A stretch of 64,000 bases of DNA from Dermacentor variabilis (Eukaryota; Arthropoda; Arachnida; Ixodida; Ixodidae). The stretch is from positions 208,783,750 through 208,847,749 of the forward strand of contig NC_134570.1 of assembly GCF_050947875.1 (NCBI RefSeq), written 5' to 3'. This document shows positions 44,130 to 54,096 of this stretch, piece by piece. The first letter of the stretch is position 1; each line of letters starts with the position of its first letter. Both the position numbers and the translations under genes were made by a program. The notes below the pieces were generated by a model. The model had not been told where the DNA came from, did no database searches, and saw nothing but the letters and a program-made list of their open reading frames with translations.

Positions 44130-44571
44130 TGCTTTGAAAATTGTCTTTTATTATCAAAACATAAAATCTATTGTCCTGAGATCATACAATGAGGTCATGT
44201 TGCACAAACATGATGAGTGGCCAATCACTTTACGTGGCTACAATCCAGTCACACACGACAAAAACAAAACTTTCTGTACAGTTCGCAAAAAGGTGATGGG
44301 AAAAAGAAAGAAGCAACAAAAATGGCAGGAGATTCTCACACAACCAGAAGGCAATTCAGGGCAGCTTATTGCTCACAACTTTGGCTACCTGAGGCACAAG
44401 CCATGACGCATTTGCTTTCCACCCAATGCTCCCACAGTTAATGCCAATGTGAGTATTTGCTGGAAGCATGGTGGAATAATAAAGCGAACGAATGATTGGC
44501 CGCTGATCGTGTCGGGTGCCAGGGATACATATGATGCCAGTGGTGGTGTATGTACAGCAGCAGGGGTGAGC
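44130..44571 (-). other. Rcc2: 3' UTR of the RCC2 orthologue
   Basis: On the minus strand about 440 bases run from the stop codon to AATAAA at 44147-44152, with cleavage expected some 15-25 bases further. Plus-strand frames across it are antisense shadows. The exact end is inferred from the signal only. Confidence 0.6.
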
Positions 44572-44745
44572 TCAGGGTTGGAACTCGGGCAGGCGGCGAA
44601 TGCGGGCCCGCTCCTCCTCGCTCTCGTCCCTCGCAATGAACACCGAGTGGCCCAGGCCACAGGCCACGGCGTGCACGTGGATGCCCTCCAGCAGGCGCAC
44701 CTCCTGGGGCGTCGTCGAAGACTTCTGCCGGCCCTCGCCATAGCC
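44572..44745 (-). CDS. Rcc2: RCC2 orthologue, last coding exon
   Basis: RCC2 (TD-60) is an RCC1-type seven-bladed propeller protein of the chromosomal passenger/cell-cortex pathway that binds Rac1/RalA-type GTPases and is needed for mitosis; the role is taken from the family. The exon starts after TGTGCAG at 44746 in phase 0 and has 57 codons plus TGA (44572-44574). GYGEGRQKSSTTPQEVRLLE and VACGLGHSVFIARDESEEER match the last RCC1 repeat, and the end RRLPEFQP corresponds to the conserved acidic/basic tail ending in LPEYNP in vertebrate RCC2. The exon is GC-rich, unlike the surrounding DNA. It joins in frame to the exon at 52447. Confidence 0.9.
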   Translation of the reverse strand, partial: GYGEGRQKSSTTPQEVRLLEGIHVHAVACGLGHSVFIARDESEEERARIRRLPEFQP

Positions 44746-45404
44746 CTGCACAGGTGCACTCACGATGAACCTCGGCGGTTCGCATCTTCGTGGGGTTTTT
44801 GAAAAGCACAACATGGGCGGGGCTTAACGTCAGCACTAATGTGGCATACAGCCTGTGGGCATTGGTGACATGACGAGGATCCTGGCATGTAAGGCTCATT
44901 TTGGCCGACACTGTGCAGCAATTGTGCAGCTTCTGCAGCACTTACTGCTCAGAAGCCATGCAAACAAGCTCTCTTTTAACTGTGCACTTTGAGAGCGACA
45001 TGCTAAAATGAGCATGGCACTGAAGAGGCGTGGCATTGAGAATGTGGATCCAAATGTTTGGCAGCAAGTACTAAGAGAATAAAATGCACTATTCACTTTA
45101 AGGAGACAAAGAAGAGCACACCCGTACCTCCAAAATACTACGATCCGAGCATGCCAACCAGACACTGCACTTCTTCACCTAATGAACTCTCTTCCTGAGA
45201 AACCAAAGCAAAGTTACGGAGCACATACTCCTGTATTTCGACTAGGTGTTAAGTTCCCATGAAGGCATACACAAAGAAACGATGTCACAAGAACTACGAA
45301 CAAAAAATAAGCGATTCACCAAAGCACGTGACGTTGGCAGGAGTAAGCCTGCACTGAAAACATCACGCTGCTGATTCTACGTAAGCTCATGCAAGTCCAC
45401 AAAC

Positions 45405-45720
45405 ATTAAAGGGTACCAAGGACAAACATTAAATCAGTTGAATATGATAAAATATTCTTTCAAAACTATATCTTCTTCAATTTTGTGGTGATAAGTGATT
45501 AGAGAAGAAAAGGAAGGTCACAGTTCCATTTACACTCGAACCTTGTAATAACGAAACGGGGTATACCAAAGTAACTAAAATTACCCTTGAAATCCCCATA
45601 GAAATCAACATGTCTAAAACCTCGTTTTAATGAACTGAAATTGTTCTGCCAATGGATGTAATGAACTAGATTAGCCTCCGAAACCAAAATATAGCCAATC
45701 GTTGCGTGCCAATTACATCA
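45405..45720 (+). repeat. TTAAAGGG-type and Tigger-like repeat ends
   Basis: At 45408 the sequence TTAAAGGGTACCAAGGACAA starts a repeat of the same style as 15576 and inverted 32065. At 45535-45690 CGAACCTTGTAATAACGAAA, CCCATAGAAATCAACATG and TTTTAATGAACTGAAAT show the repeated TAACGAA/ATGAAC words of Tigger-like termini. No matching opposite end is found. Confidence 0.4.
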
Positions 45721-47846
45721 CTTTCTGCTGGGTTTGGCACTTGTTTGCTGTGGCAGTTCAAAACTCCTGCATCCCTGCTTCGTATACGCCGTCGAGCAGC
45801 ATTGCTCTTCATGGTCGTGCGTAGGTGCACGTCTGCGTATATGCATCAGCTCACTATCACACTTCTCCACTGACCTCTCGCTCTTGTGTGTGCCTGGCTG
45901 TGTGCAGCTACACGCAGCCATGCAAAAGATTAGTGCATTCGCATCTGCACACCACACAGGCAGGCGTGGCCTCCAAGATCTCCCAGTGCAATCTTGGGGT
46001 CATGCCGCGCGGCGGCCACAGCTGGGCCTTGCCTCAGACCTCCAGACACAATCTCGGGGGTCACACCACAGGTTGTGCATTCGCTTCTCCATCTCCCTGT
46101 CGACGTGCCACATGGGCTACTAGCTGAGCGTGGCCTGAGAGATCTCAATCGCATTGGTGCAATCTCAGAGGCCATGAGCCAGCCAAGCCAAACTGGCACG
46201 GCGAAGTTTGCTTGCTGCCTCGATCACAAAGTGGAGCGCTGTGTTGTGTGCCAAGTGCTTGCCGGACTGCGACAAGCCAAGTGAAAAGAGGGAGCGAAAG
46301 GCAATCACAATAGAACCGAAGGCAGTCATCTAATGGCTGTCATGTGAGGTGCTAAGCCGCTTGTTGCGCACGCCAGAACATCTTTTGTTTCTTTATTCAA
46401 ATTTCATCACATGCGTGGTGGTGTAGTGGTTCCATGGGCTGCAAAGTGGTTTTACTTCCCCGTTTAAACTTGCCTCGAATGTAGGCCCAACAAAAAGTGA
46501 GGACAGTGTTCAGAAAATGAAAACGGCATTTATTGAATATGAACATGCCGCGCTCATTCTGCGCCGCTATCTTCCTTATCGCTGTCATTTTTTTGCGGTC
46601 GGCACACACAACAGCGTCTCCTGTTGCCCCTCCAACAGCAGACATTTTTCTTATCGATGCTGAAGTGCCGCATGGCTTGAACACTTGACAGTGTCTCTGT
46701 GACCAGCACAACTTTTCGCCTGAAAGCGGCAGCATAGTGGCATCGCCTGTTTGGTTCTATTACAATAATGCCACGCCGCCCGTCGTTAAGACACAGGTCA
46801 AAATGGCGACATTGCTCATGTACTTCAGTTGGCTAGAGGTGCTGCTAGCGGAGGCTACAATACCGACTTTTCTAGATGGCACGAGCCATCACAATATTTA
46901 TTAATTTCAATTAAAACTGGTGCATTTTTTTTCAAATCCTCGAATCTAAGCGAACCCTAGAAGTTTGGTATATCATACCTGCCAACCTGGCGAGGTCACA
47001 AACCGAGATACTTTTTATTTGTGCCAACAAGGAGGGGGGGGGGGGGGGGTTCATTTGAACTTTCAGGCAGTGTTCGTTGAGTCCTTTTGCAGGGACCTTG
47101 CAGTAGCAGACTTTGCTCACTTCAAAAATTTGTCGGAGTAGCTTTGCTCAAAACATGGTCCAGACTGACGGCCCTTCACTACCAGCAGGTGTCGGAGGGT
47201 TGTGTTGCACATTGATGAGCGAAATTCAGTCCTAGTCTTTCACGTTGTGCTAAAGATCCTCTCACACTCTGCGTTGCTATGCGATATCACGAGAAAATCC
47301 AGCATCACCTTAGCAACTCGGTGAAATATGTTTTTCATCAGTGTTTTTTATTTTTCCAACCATAGACCACTGCATGTCCCACCTTTTTACATTCACAATG
47401 TCCTCTGGAAGACTGTACATCTGTAGTGTGGCAAACTCAGCTTCGAGAGCAGCTAAAGCGTCTTCAGCAAATTCATGGGAATCTCTGAGCAGGAGCTAAG
47501 AGAAACTCTGAATGAAGAAACGAAGACTCGAAACTTAAGGAAACTTAAGCAGGAAGGCGGCTCTTTCAAATGAGACCAAGATGGCGGCAATAGGCAGCAT
47601 GAAACGACAGCTGTGCAATGGGAAAAAAGGACCATTTTGGGGTTCATTTTGGCTGAAATTCAGCCGGAACTCATTGCGCAAATAATTATTTCGCCTAAAA
47701 CACTGATTCTAGAAACTACATAGGTAGAAAAGTACATTTCGAAAATAATGCTCCCAAAATCTCGATTTTTCTTTTTTTTTTTAAAGACCCATGTCCCCCC
47801 TTAATGCACTTGGCATGCCAAGCATGCAGTACTCACCGATGAGCTA
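45721..47846. other. Stretch with a short triplicated block and an uncertain ORF
   Basis: Three loosely repeated blocks (about 45965-46005, 46030-46070 and 46125-46180) each hold GGCCT...AGATCTC or CCTCCAGAC and CAATCT(C/T)GGGGTC-type words. Frame 46397-46735 (minus, 112 codons) contains CADRKKMTAIRKIAAQ, faintly like a transposase HTH start, but nothing confirms it. A 17-base G run is at 47034-47050. No gene is supported. Confidence 0.4.
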
Positions 47847-48159
47847 CCATATTTACTCCCATAATGATCGCATCCCTGAATTTTGTCGTCAAAATTCAAT
47901 TTGTTTTAAGTTTCCCGTGTAATGATCGCACCCCGAACTTGCCGCAGCAATATGTCGTGTGTTAAGTCTAGCTAATATTGATCGCGCTTACCATCCGCCG
48001 AATGCTACGCGAACGACTCTTCTAGACAAACCAAGCAGTCTGCATGCACCAAACATTCTGAAGTAGATGCCTCATTTCATTACTTTCATCACTTTCCGCA
48101 CTTCCATGACTAAAAAAGAAAGCTGCAACCAAACTTGCCTTTATTATGTGTAGGCTTTA

Positions 48160-49399
48160 CAGTCGAACCCGGCTATATCGAACTCGCAAAAAAACGCCTA
48201 TCAGTTCGATATAGAGCATAATTCGATATAAGCCTGCTAAATAATTGGATGTCATAAAAGCACATACCATTTATAAAATCACTTTATTGATGAAACTAGC
48301 TTAGTTTCGCACGAAATAGTCCTGCATTTTCTTCTGCTTGGGCAATTTCGCTGCGTGCGAGGCACGCACTTCCCCACGTTGTCTAAGGAGTCGGAGCAGC
48401 TGAGGCCGCAACATTCCGCATTCGCGCAGAAGCACCGGACTAGCGCGAGCGCACCAATCACTTCGGAGGATGTGGGCCAAAGACGGTCGTTGCTTTCCTC
48501 GTAGTGCCCATTTTCACTTGTGCTCGGCACGATGTCGGCAATGTAGTCTTCGTCTCCGGGCTCTCCCGTGGTCGCGACACCATCATTGCGCTCACAAACT
48601 CGTCCACCGTTGATTCGTCAACAGCTTCCGGAAATTCTGACAGCTCGCTCCAAACTTCGGCAACAACGACAACGGCTTCGTCGCATTAATCAGAATTTAC
48701 AGTCATCACCGAGCACGCGGAAGTCGGTACGGCTGAAGCTATTTTGGATGAACCACTCGCACACGGCCGTGCGTACGCGTCGGGCGCCACGGGCACTACG
48801 GGCACCGGGTCGCGAGTTAGGCCGCTTTAGCCCTAATTTCCCCCTTCAAGATCGTGCCGAGAGTGCACCTCGGAATCTTGTACGTTGCGGGGACATCCTA
48901 CTTGTCACTGCGTTCGACCCGGTTTATGATTTCGAGCTTCACGACGAAAGGCGAATTCTGCCGCTTCATCACGGCAACACTGCGGGAGAAGGCGCACACA
49001 ATGAACCAGATAAGCAGCGAGACAACTCGCACTTTCGCCATCTTGCACGACGAGGGCACAAGAGCCTCTGATTGGCTGTCTGAGCAAGCGCTGCGGGCGG
49101 GCAGGCCAGGATCATTTTTTGTAGGGGGGTGTCGGCGGCTCCGAGGTAGCGCGGTCACGTAGGGAGAGCGGTTGGATGGAGCCGCGCCGCCATGTTTTCC
49201 CGTCACCGCGAGGGAAAGCCAACTTCCGGGGGCACTTTCCGCCGCTTGACGTTCGATATATCGGGAGTCGCTACTAGTTTTGTTCGATGTATGCATAATT
49301 TTTGCTATATATCCTCATTGTAACTATACCGTGTTCAGAAATTGTTCGATATATGGCATAATTCGATGTAAACGGGTTCGATATAGTCGGGTTCGACTG
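48160..49399 (-). mobile_element. Tigger-like transposon, internally deleted
   Basis: Terminal inverted repeats are CAGTCGAACCCGGCTATATC (left) and CAGTCGAACCCGACTATATC (right, inverted), with TA at the left edge. Minus-strand coding remains of a Tigger/CENP-B-like transposase are present. The N-terminal psq-type HTH lies near 48980-48900 (SPFVVKLEIINRVE, then after a shift ATYKIPRCTLGTILKG). A CENP-B-type second HTH piece is near 48780-48710 (VRTAVCEWFIQNSF). An acidic C-terminal part follows (VWSELSEFPEAVDESTVDEF near 48650-48590 and YEESNDRLWPTSSEVIGAL). The DDE catalytic domain between them is absent. Confidence 0.75.
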
Positions 49400-49494
49400 T
49401 GTAATGGTTGTGGTCAACAACAAAAAAGGCGCCTTTCGATTCTTCTCATCTGCATTCGTGGGCACGCAACAAACTGCGGGTGGCAACGATAGTA

Positions 49495-50664
49495 CCGTAT
49501 TTACACGATTGTAAGTCGACCCCTTTTTTAAAATTTGAAAGTCTGAAGTTGGGGGGTCGACTTACAATCGAAACCAAAACTTGGCCCCGCCAAAAAGCCA
49601 TACCAACGAGAGCTACAACGTAGTTACAATTTTATGTTTGCTCTATGGCCCTACCCGTATCTTTTCGCTATCCCGCGTGTTTGTTCGCTTTCCGGAAGGG
49701 TTTTTCAACATTTTTGAGAGTCTTACAGTGCATGCAATACTCATGGGGGGGGGGGGGGTTGTCGATAGTTGATAAAAGCGCCGCTGTTCCCATTTGCGGC
49801 AGCACCCTCAGAACGGCGGCGCTTGCGGGGAGTATCGGTAGTTCATGGAAGAGCAGACACCGCTCGCGGGTTTCTTTCTCTGTTTAAAGGCATTGGTATT
49901 GGTTTGACTAACTTCTTGACGCGCTCCACTTCGGCTACGTGCTACTTCTACGCTTCCCCAGTCGTCATGAGTGCTGCAGGCCCACTAATCTTTCGGCACT
50001 CGTTCACAGCAGCATTCAAGAGGGCTGCCATCCTTTACGCCGAAGAAACAAATCACTGCGCAGCGGGCCGCAATTTCGAGGTTTCTAAACGGGTGGTGCG
50101 AGAGTGGCGACTGCAGCGAAGCAAAATTTTCACCTATGTGACGGCAAGTGAGAAATTTCCCACGTGCCGAAGTATGGACGCTTTCCGGAGCTGTAGGCTA
50201 AGCTTGCGGCGTACAGTACGTCGCTGAAATGCATGATCGGTCCCTGCCAGTGAAGTGCGACGTGGTCATGAAATAAGCCCGGACCTCCGCCTTAATTTTA
50301 AGGTTCTGCTCCGCCATGAGTACAACGAGTGGCTGGCGGCAGAAGACTGCGAAATTACGCCAACCGGACCTGTCAAAAGAGCCTCCCTGACGGCTGCGTG
50401 TGGTTGGGTGCATTTGGCGTGGGCTGCTGTTCTGCAAGATGTCCTGGTGCGGTCGTTTGCCAAATTTGAAATTTCGCTGAACCACGACGTGCTGTGGGAC
50501 CGCAGCAACGATGACGATGGCAGCACTAGTGAAGACGAGTAGTCCAATGACATACTAATAAATTTTCGTTATCGAATGCGCCCTCGGTTTTTTTTTTTTT
50601 TTCGGTCAAGCGATATGGGGGGGTCGACTTACATTCGAGTCGACTTACAATCGTGTAAATACGG
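49495..50664 (+). mobile_element. Pogo-type transposon with Brinker-like HTH, internally deleted
   Basis: Near-perfect terminal inverted repeats begin CCGTATTTACACGATTGTAA, and TA is duplicated at both sides (49493-49494 and 50665-50666). The right end additionally has GGTCGACTTAC repeated. Plus-strand coding starts at the Met near 49968 (MSAAGPLIFRHSF). TAAFKRAAILYAEETNHCAA and GRNFEVSKRVVREWRLQR form a Brinker-type HTH as in POGK-like proteins. The C-terminal end LTAACGWVHLAWAAVLQDVL and VRSFAKFEISLNHDVLWD is the pogo-like tail after the DDE domain, ending in acidic SNDDDGSTSEDE. The DDE core is missing and stops lie near 50227 and 50270. Confidence 0.78.
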
Positions 50665-51292
50665 TAGCCACATTTACACTGATACGTTAAAAGTGTACCC
50701 TATTCATACGCCGACGCTTGTAACACAGCTAAGATATTAACCCACCCTTAGCAAAAACGTGCTGTATTAGGATAGTAGTGAAGACAGATGCCGCAGTTTC
50801 CGCAGCATGCCGGCCATGTCACTGGCAGCTAAGCGCGCTCATCTGTTTCTGTCCCCTCAAAGTGGACATGGCTACATTACTGCCGCAAACTTGCCGATGT
50901 TAACAATATTACTCATTACTGATACGTCAGAAACAAAATCGCGTTCGGCGCGTTCGGCTTGCTCCGCCGGCCGCCATTTTTGTTTTGGTGTCCCGCAGCA
51001 AACGTGGGACGAAAAAAAATGTATTTTTTTTTTTCTTTTCGCGGGAAATTTAACCCGCGTAATGATCGCACCCCTGATTTTGCGTCAATTTTTTTGATAA
51101 AAAAGTGCAATCAATGCGAGTAAATACATTAATACAAAATGTAAAAAAAAGGAAATAAACAACAAGGTATATATCCAGAGTGTACTGAATATGCAAGGCC
51201 ATGAACAAGTTGCGTTCAGAAACTTGCCAGTCAGAGCAGTAGGGATTTAAGACCTGGTATATCTTTAAAACACAGGTCTAGCAGCAGAAGCA

Positions 51293-51722
51293 ATACTGAC
51301 ATGTGAACTCGTTTTATCTTTTATGGGTGAGCGCTTTTATCGTCTAAGAAATGTTATCGCTCAGCGCAGGACGCGCCTACATGTATTGGAAGTTTCTAGA
51401 ATGTTATCGATGCTTCTATCTACTGTCTGTTGTCGCCGAACCTTGTGTAATCTGATTGCATGTATGTGCGACGCGAATAGTGTAGAACTTTGTGGAAGGC
51501 ACGCGGGTCCCAGCGATTACTCTGGTACATTCGACGACTGATGTATAAAAGCCGATGTGCTTGACCCGCTGATCAGATTTTCGACGATCGCAGACTGTGT
51601 TCCCAACTATCATTGTGCTTTAAGTGTAGCCTGTCTTTCTGGGCACAGGTTTGCCCGATAAAAGTTAGTTTTGTCTTTCACAGTATTGCTGCTGCGTTCT
51701 TTAACGTTACTACTACGTGACA
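51293..51722 (+). repeat. Solo LTR of the second gypsy family, 5' truncated
   Basis: Matches the LTR at 23931-24454 in the opposite orientation, lacking roughly the first 100 bases. It keeps the TATA block GATGTATAAAAGCC (51541-51554), the downstream CCCGATAAAAGTT signal and the end CTACTACGTGACA (51710-51722). No internal region adjoins. On plus it would read against the RCC2 gene. Confidence 0.78.
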
Positions 51723-52268
51723 ATACCCTCAATGCACCCACCTCGTTGAGGTGCCAGTTTCAATAGGCAGGATCGAAAAATTGTAAATTTACTGAAATGC
51801 GGTGGCCATAACCGGTGTGCCAAGTGCACTGAATACCCCCTGGCAATTTTTTTCCTTAAGACTAAGACAACGTTTCCGTTTCTGTCTTCGGTAGTGTTCA
51901 TCCTCAGCAAAAATACCCACGCATGTGTCAGCAAAGCACAAACTTGACACCTGTTTCAATGACATGATGTAGGTTAATGAAATTGCTTTCACGATGCACC
52001 GTGTCTCTGTGTATTGTTATGGTCTGCAAATAATAAACTACCGGCAATTTGATGCGATTCTGCTAGTTTTCTGCAACCCGACACCCGACTACCTATTGAA
52101 CTTTCCCAAATTAGCTGTGTTAACATTGATATCTTCCGAAAGGTTTTCAAATTTGGGACATGCGATGGGTAACTGTTGACAAAATGCTTGCATTATTATT
52201 CATTCTTGAAATAAATGATATGCTTTTCAACTGACATCTCAACGAGGTGGATGCATTGAGGGTACTGC
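51723..52268. repeat. TIR element immediately after the solo LTR
   Basis: The left end ATACCCTCAATGCACCCACC (51723 on) and the inverted right end GTACCCTCAATGCATCCACC match over about 40 bases. Both contain CACCTCGTTGAGGTG or its close variant, itself a palindrome. The interior of about 465 bp has no clear coding. Its left edge abuts the LTR end exactly. The right edge is 179 bases from the RCC2 exon. Confidence 0.6.
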
Positions 52269-52446
52269 TTCCGCCACCAAACCTGCTTTTTAAAAACATA
52301 CCGTCTTAAATGCCTACTCCTTTGATTTGCAAGCTCTACTAACATGCAAGAGCTCCTACTGCTGGTGTCAGGTGTCGTGATGACAGCAATGCGCCTCCTA
52401 AGCCTCGGATGACCACACTGCATAGGGCAAGAAAGGACAGACATAC

Positions 52447-52625
52447 CAACTCGCCGTAGGTGGGGTGTGGCCCCCAAGATATGACGCTCTCATCAGCCAG
52501 CACCACGATGCTCTTGTTGGAACAGCCAATGCCCCGGACGTGCCAACCCGTCAGGTCTTGGATGGGCTTGGGGTACATGGTTGCCTCGCCACCATGGTTG
52601 TTCATGCCCCAGAAATAGAGCACCC
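52447..52625 (-). CDS. Rcc2: RCC2 orthologue, penultimate exon
   Basis: A 179 bp exon between the acceptor CCTTGCAG (AG at 52626-52627) and the donor GTATGT (52441-52446). It enters with two bases of a split Gly codon and ends in phase 0, matching the phase 0 start of the last exon. The peptide VLYFWGMNN, MYPKPIQDLTGWHVRGIGC and SIVVLADESVISWGPHPTYG covers the FWG...MYPK...DL-GW and ADESxISWGPxPTxGEL blocks of RCC2, the last two propeller blades. With the last exon it accounts for about 117 C-terminal residues. The upstream exons are not visible up to 64000, which implies an intron longer than 11 kb or a gap in what I can recognise. Confidence 0.92.
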
Positions 52626-53699
52626 CTGCAAGGCCAACAACCATACGAACTAGCATTGTGGGGCCTGCTGCAGGCTATTCCATAGATATAGCAATGTTTC
52701 ACTGCTACCTTTAACAATACTGCTAACCACAACAAACCAACAGAGGCTTTCAGAAGGTACCTTTGAAAGCTATAGTACAAGGTTACATTACGTGAGCAAA
52801 AGTAAATGGACCACAAGCCCGCCACAAAAGCTTGGTTTCTTTTGCACAATCCGAAATGCACATGCAATATGATGCACAGTCTAAAACTAACAAGTTTGCA
52901 TTACCAAGTTTGGATTGCAGTCTTGGATTTCAAGTTACCTTCACAGGCAGGGAAGAAAATTGGCTTTATCCTGAATCTCTGGTCCATACACATTTTCTCG
53001 AGGGAGTACATCAATTCCAGCACTCCTTAATAATTACTGTGCATGGACGTTTATTTCCCAACAACTTTAGGGTGTGCACGTGACTAACACTTCCCATGTG
53101 CGTCTCGCTTTATGCACTTGCGGCACTGCTGCAGTGACCCTAACAAACAGTTCCATATGTTTGCCCCTGTTTAGAGAAGCAAGTGAAAGGCATAACAGAG
53201 AGGAAACTGCCATGCTTGACAAAGGGAGCTCTGATAAAGTTGTTGAATTGCTGTTTTTCCATCAGAGATTACATCAACCTCTGCCCAGTGCCCATGGCAG
53301 CCCTACAGAGTGCTGTGCCTTAAAAACTGAGGAAGATGCGGATTGATTAGCTCAATGAGTACACTATTTCAACCAGGCCATAACCCACAATGCATTCTTA
53401 CTTAGGAGGGCCCTGTGGTATGAAAGCCAGGGAGAGAGTTTGCCAATGCGATGAGTATGTGAAACCAAGAAGTGCTTTGTGGATTTAGTTGCTAAAAGAT
53501 ACACAAAGGAAATGTAATGCAGCGACTTATTCCTTTTGGTGAAACTTGCACAACATACACTGAGGAAGTACTCTAGTTGTGTGAGGTTCTTGATCCTCAG
53601 ACAATGGAAAAGGACAAGGAAGAATTGCTGAGGGCAGTTCCTCATCAGGACAAATCTTTTTGAGTGTTTGTATGTGTACCTGTTAGTGTGCTGCACCTA
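52626..53699. other. RCC2 intron-like stretch without other features
   Basis: On the minus strand this lies upstream of the penultimate RCC2 exon. No further RCC1-repeat exon is recognisable. It has only short frames without motifs. Confidence 0.45.
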
Positions 53700-54096
53700 G
53701 CTGATTATCATGATGATAGGAGTTTATTGGTGCAAGAGCCAGAAGTGGTTGAAGGTCGCCAAGGCTATGCTGATAGACAGCCATTGGTAAATGAATAATG
53801 AATATCAAGACGTGCATGAAACATAGCTGTATAGAGGCCTAAAAATATTTGTTAGAAAGTGCGTAAATGTATTCATAATAAAAGCTAGACAATGATACAT
53901 GACATATGCTATGGAGAAAAGATGTACTACGAAGAGGTGATGTACTGAAATATGTCGCTACGAGTAGCACTACTGCTTCACCAAGGCACTTAAACGATAG
54001 TGCACGGAGGCATGTGCCATACAGGTCACTAGAATTGCAGCATCAGCCTCTCATGAGAGGATGTGCTACGAATATTGTGGGCTTACAATGCACAGG
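53700..54096 (-). repeat. LINE-like 3' end
   Basis: On the minus strand the segment ends with TTGCACCAATAAACTCCTAT and TCATCATGATAATC (53698-53740), a poly(A) signal and short tandem of the kind at LINE 3' ends. The part above it (53900-54060) shows no strong coding. It is probably an older LINE truncated by the next one. Confidence 0.4.

Larger units (their letters stand above)
47847..51132. mobile_element. Outer DNA transposon containing two nested elements
   Basis: The left end is CCATATTTACTCCCATAATG (47847-47866), preceded by TA. The right end inverted is ATGTATTTACTCGCATTGAT (51130-51109). Internal GATCGCACCCC words occur close to both ends (47926-47936 and 51064-51074 region). Two other elements have inserted: 48160-49399 and 49495-50664. 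Removing them leaves about 0.9 kb of outer element with no transposase. Its terminus is similar to that of the second inserted element, so the families are related. Confidence 0.65.
44746..52446 (-). other. RCC2 intron of 7.7 kb, packed with transposons
   Basis: The intron lies between the two RCC2 exons, with GTATGT at its 5' end and TGTGCAG at its 3' end. It contains a TTAAAGGG-type repeat (45405), a Tigger-like end (45530-45720), a three-level nest of pogo/Tigger elements (47847-51130), a solo gypsy LTR (51293-51722) and a TIR element (51723-52268). No exon with RCC1 motifs is visible inside. Confidence 0.8.

Noticed and set aside
44449..44802. Plus-strand 117-codon frame over the RCC2 last exon
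   Set aside because: It is the antisense shadow of a GC-rich coding exon; the minus strand has the family motifs and splice acceptor.
46397..46735. Minus frame with RKKMTAIRKIAA as a transposase HTH
   Set aside because: Only a short weak resemblance; no second HTH, DDE motif or terminal repeats around it.
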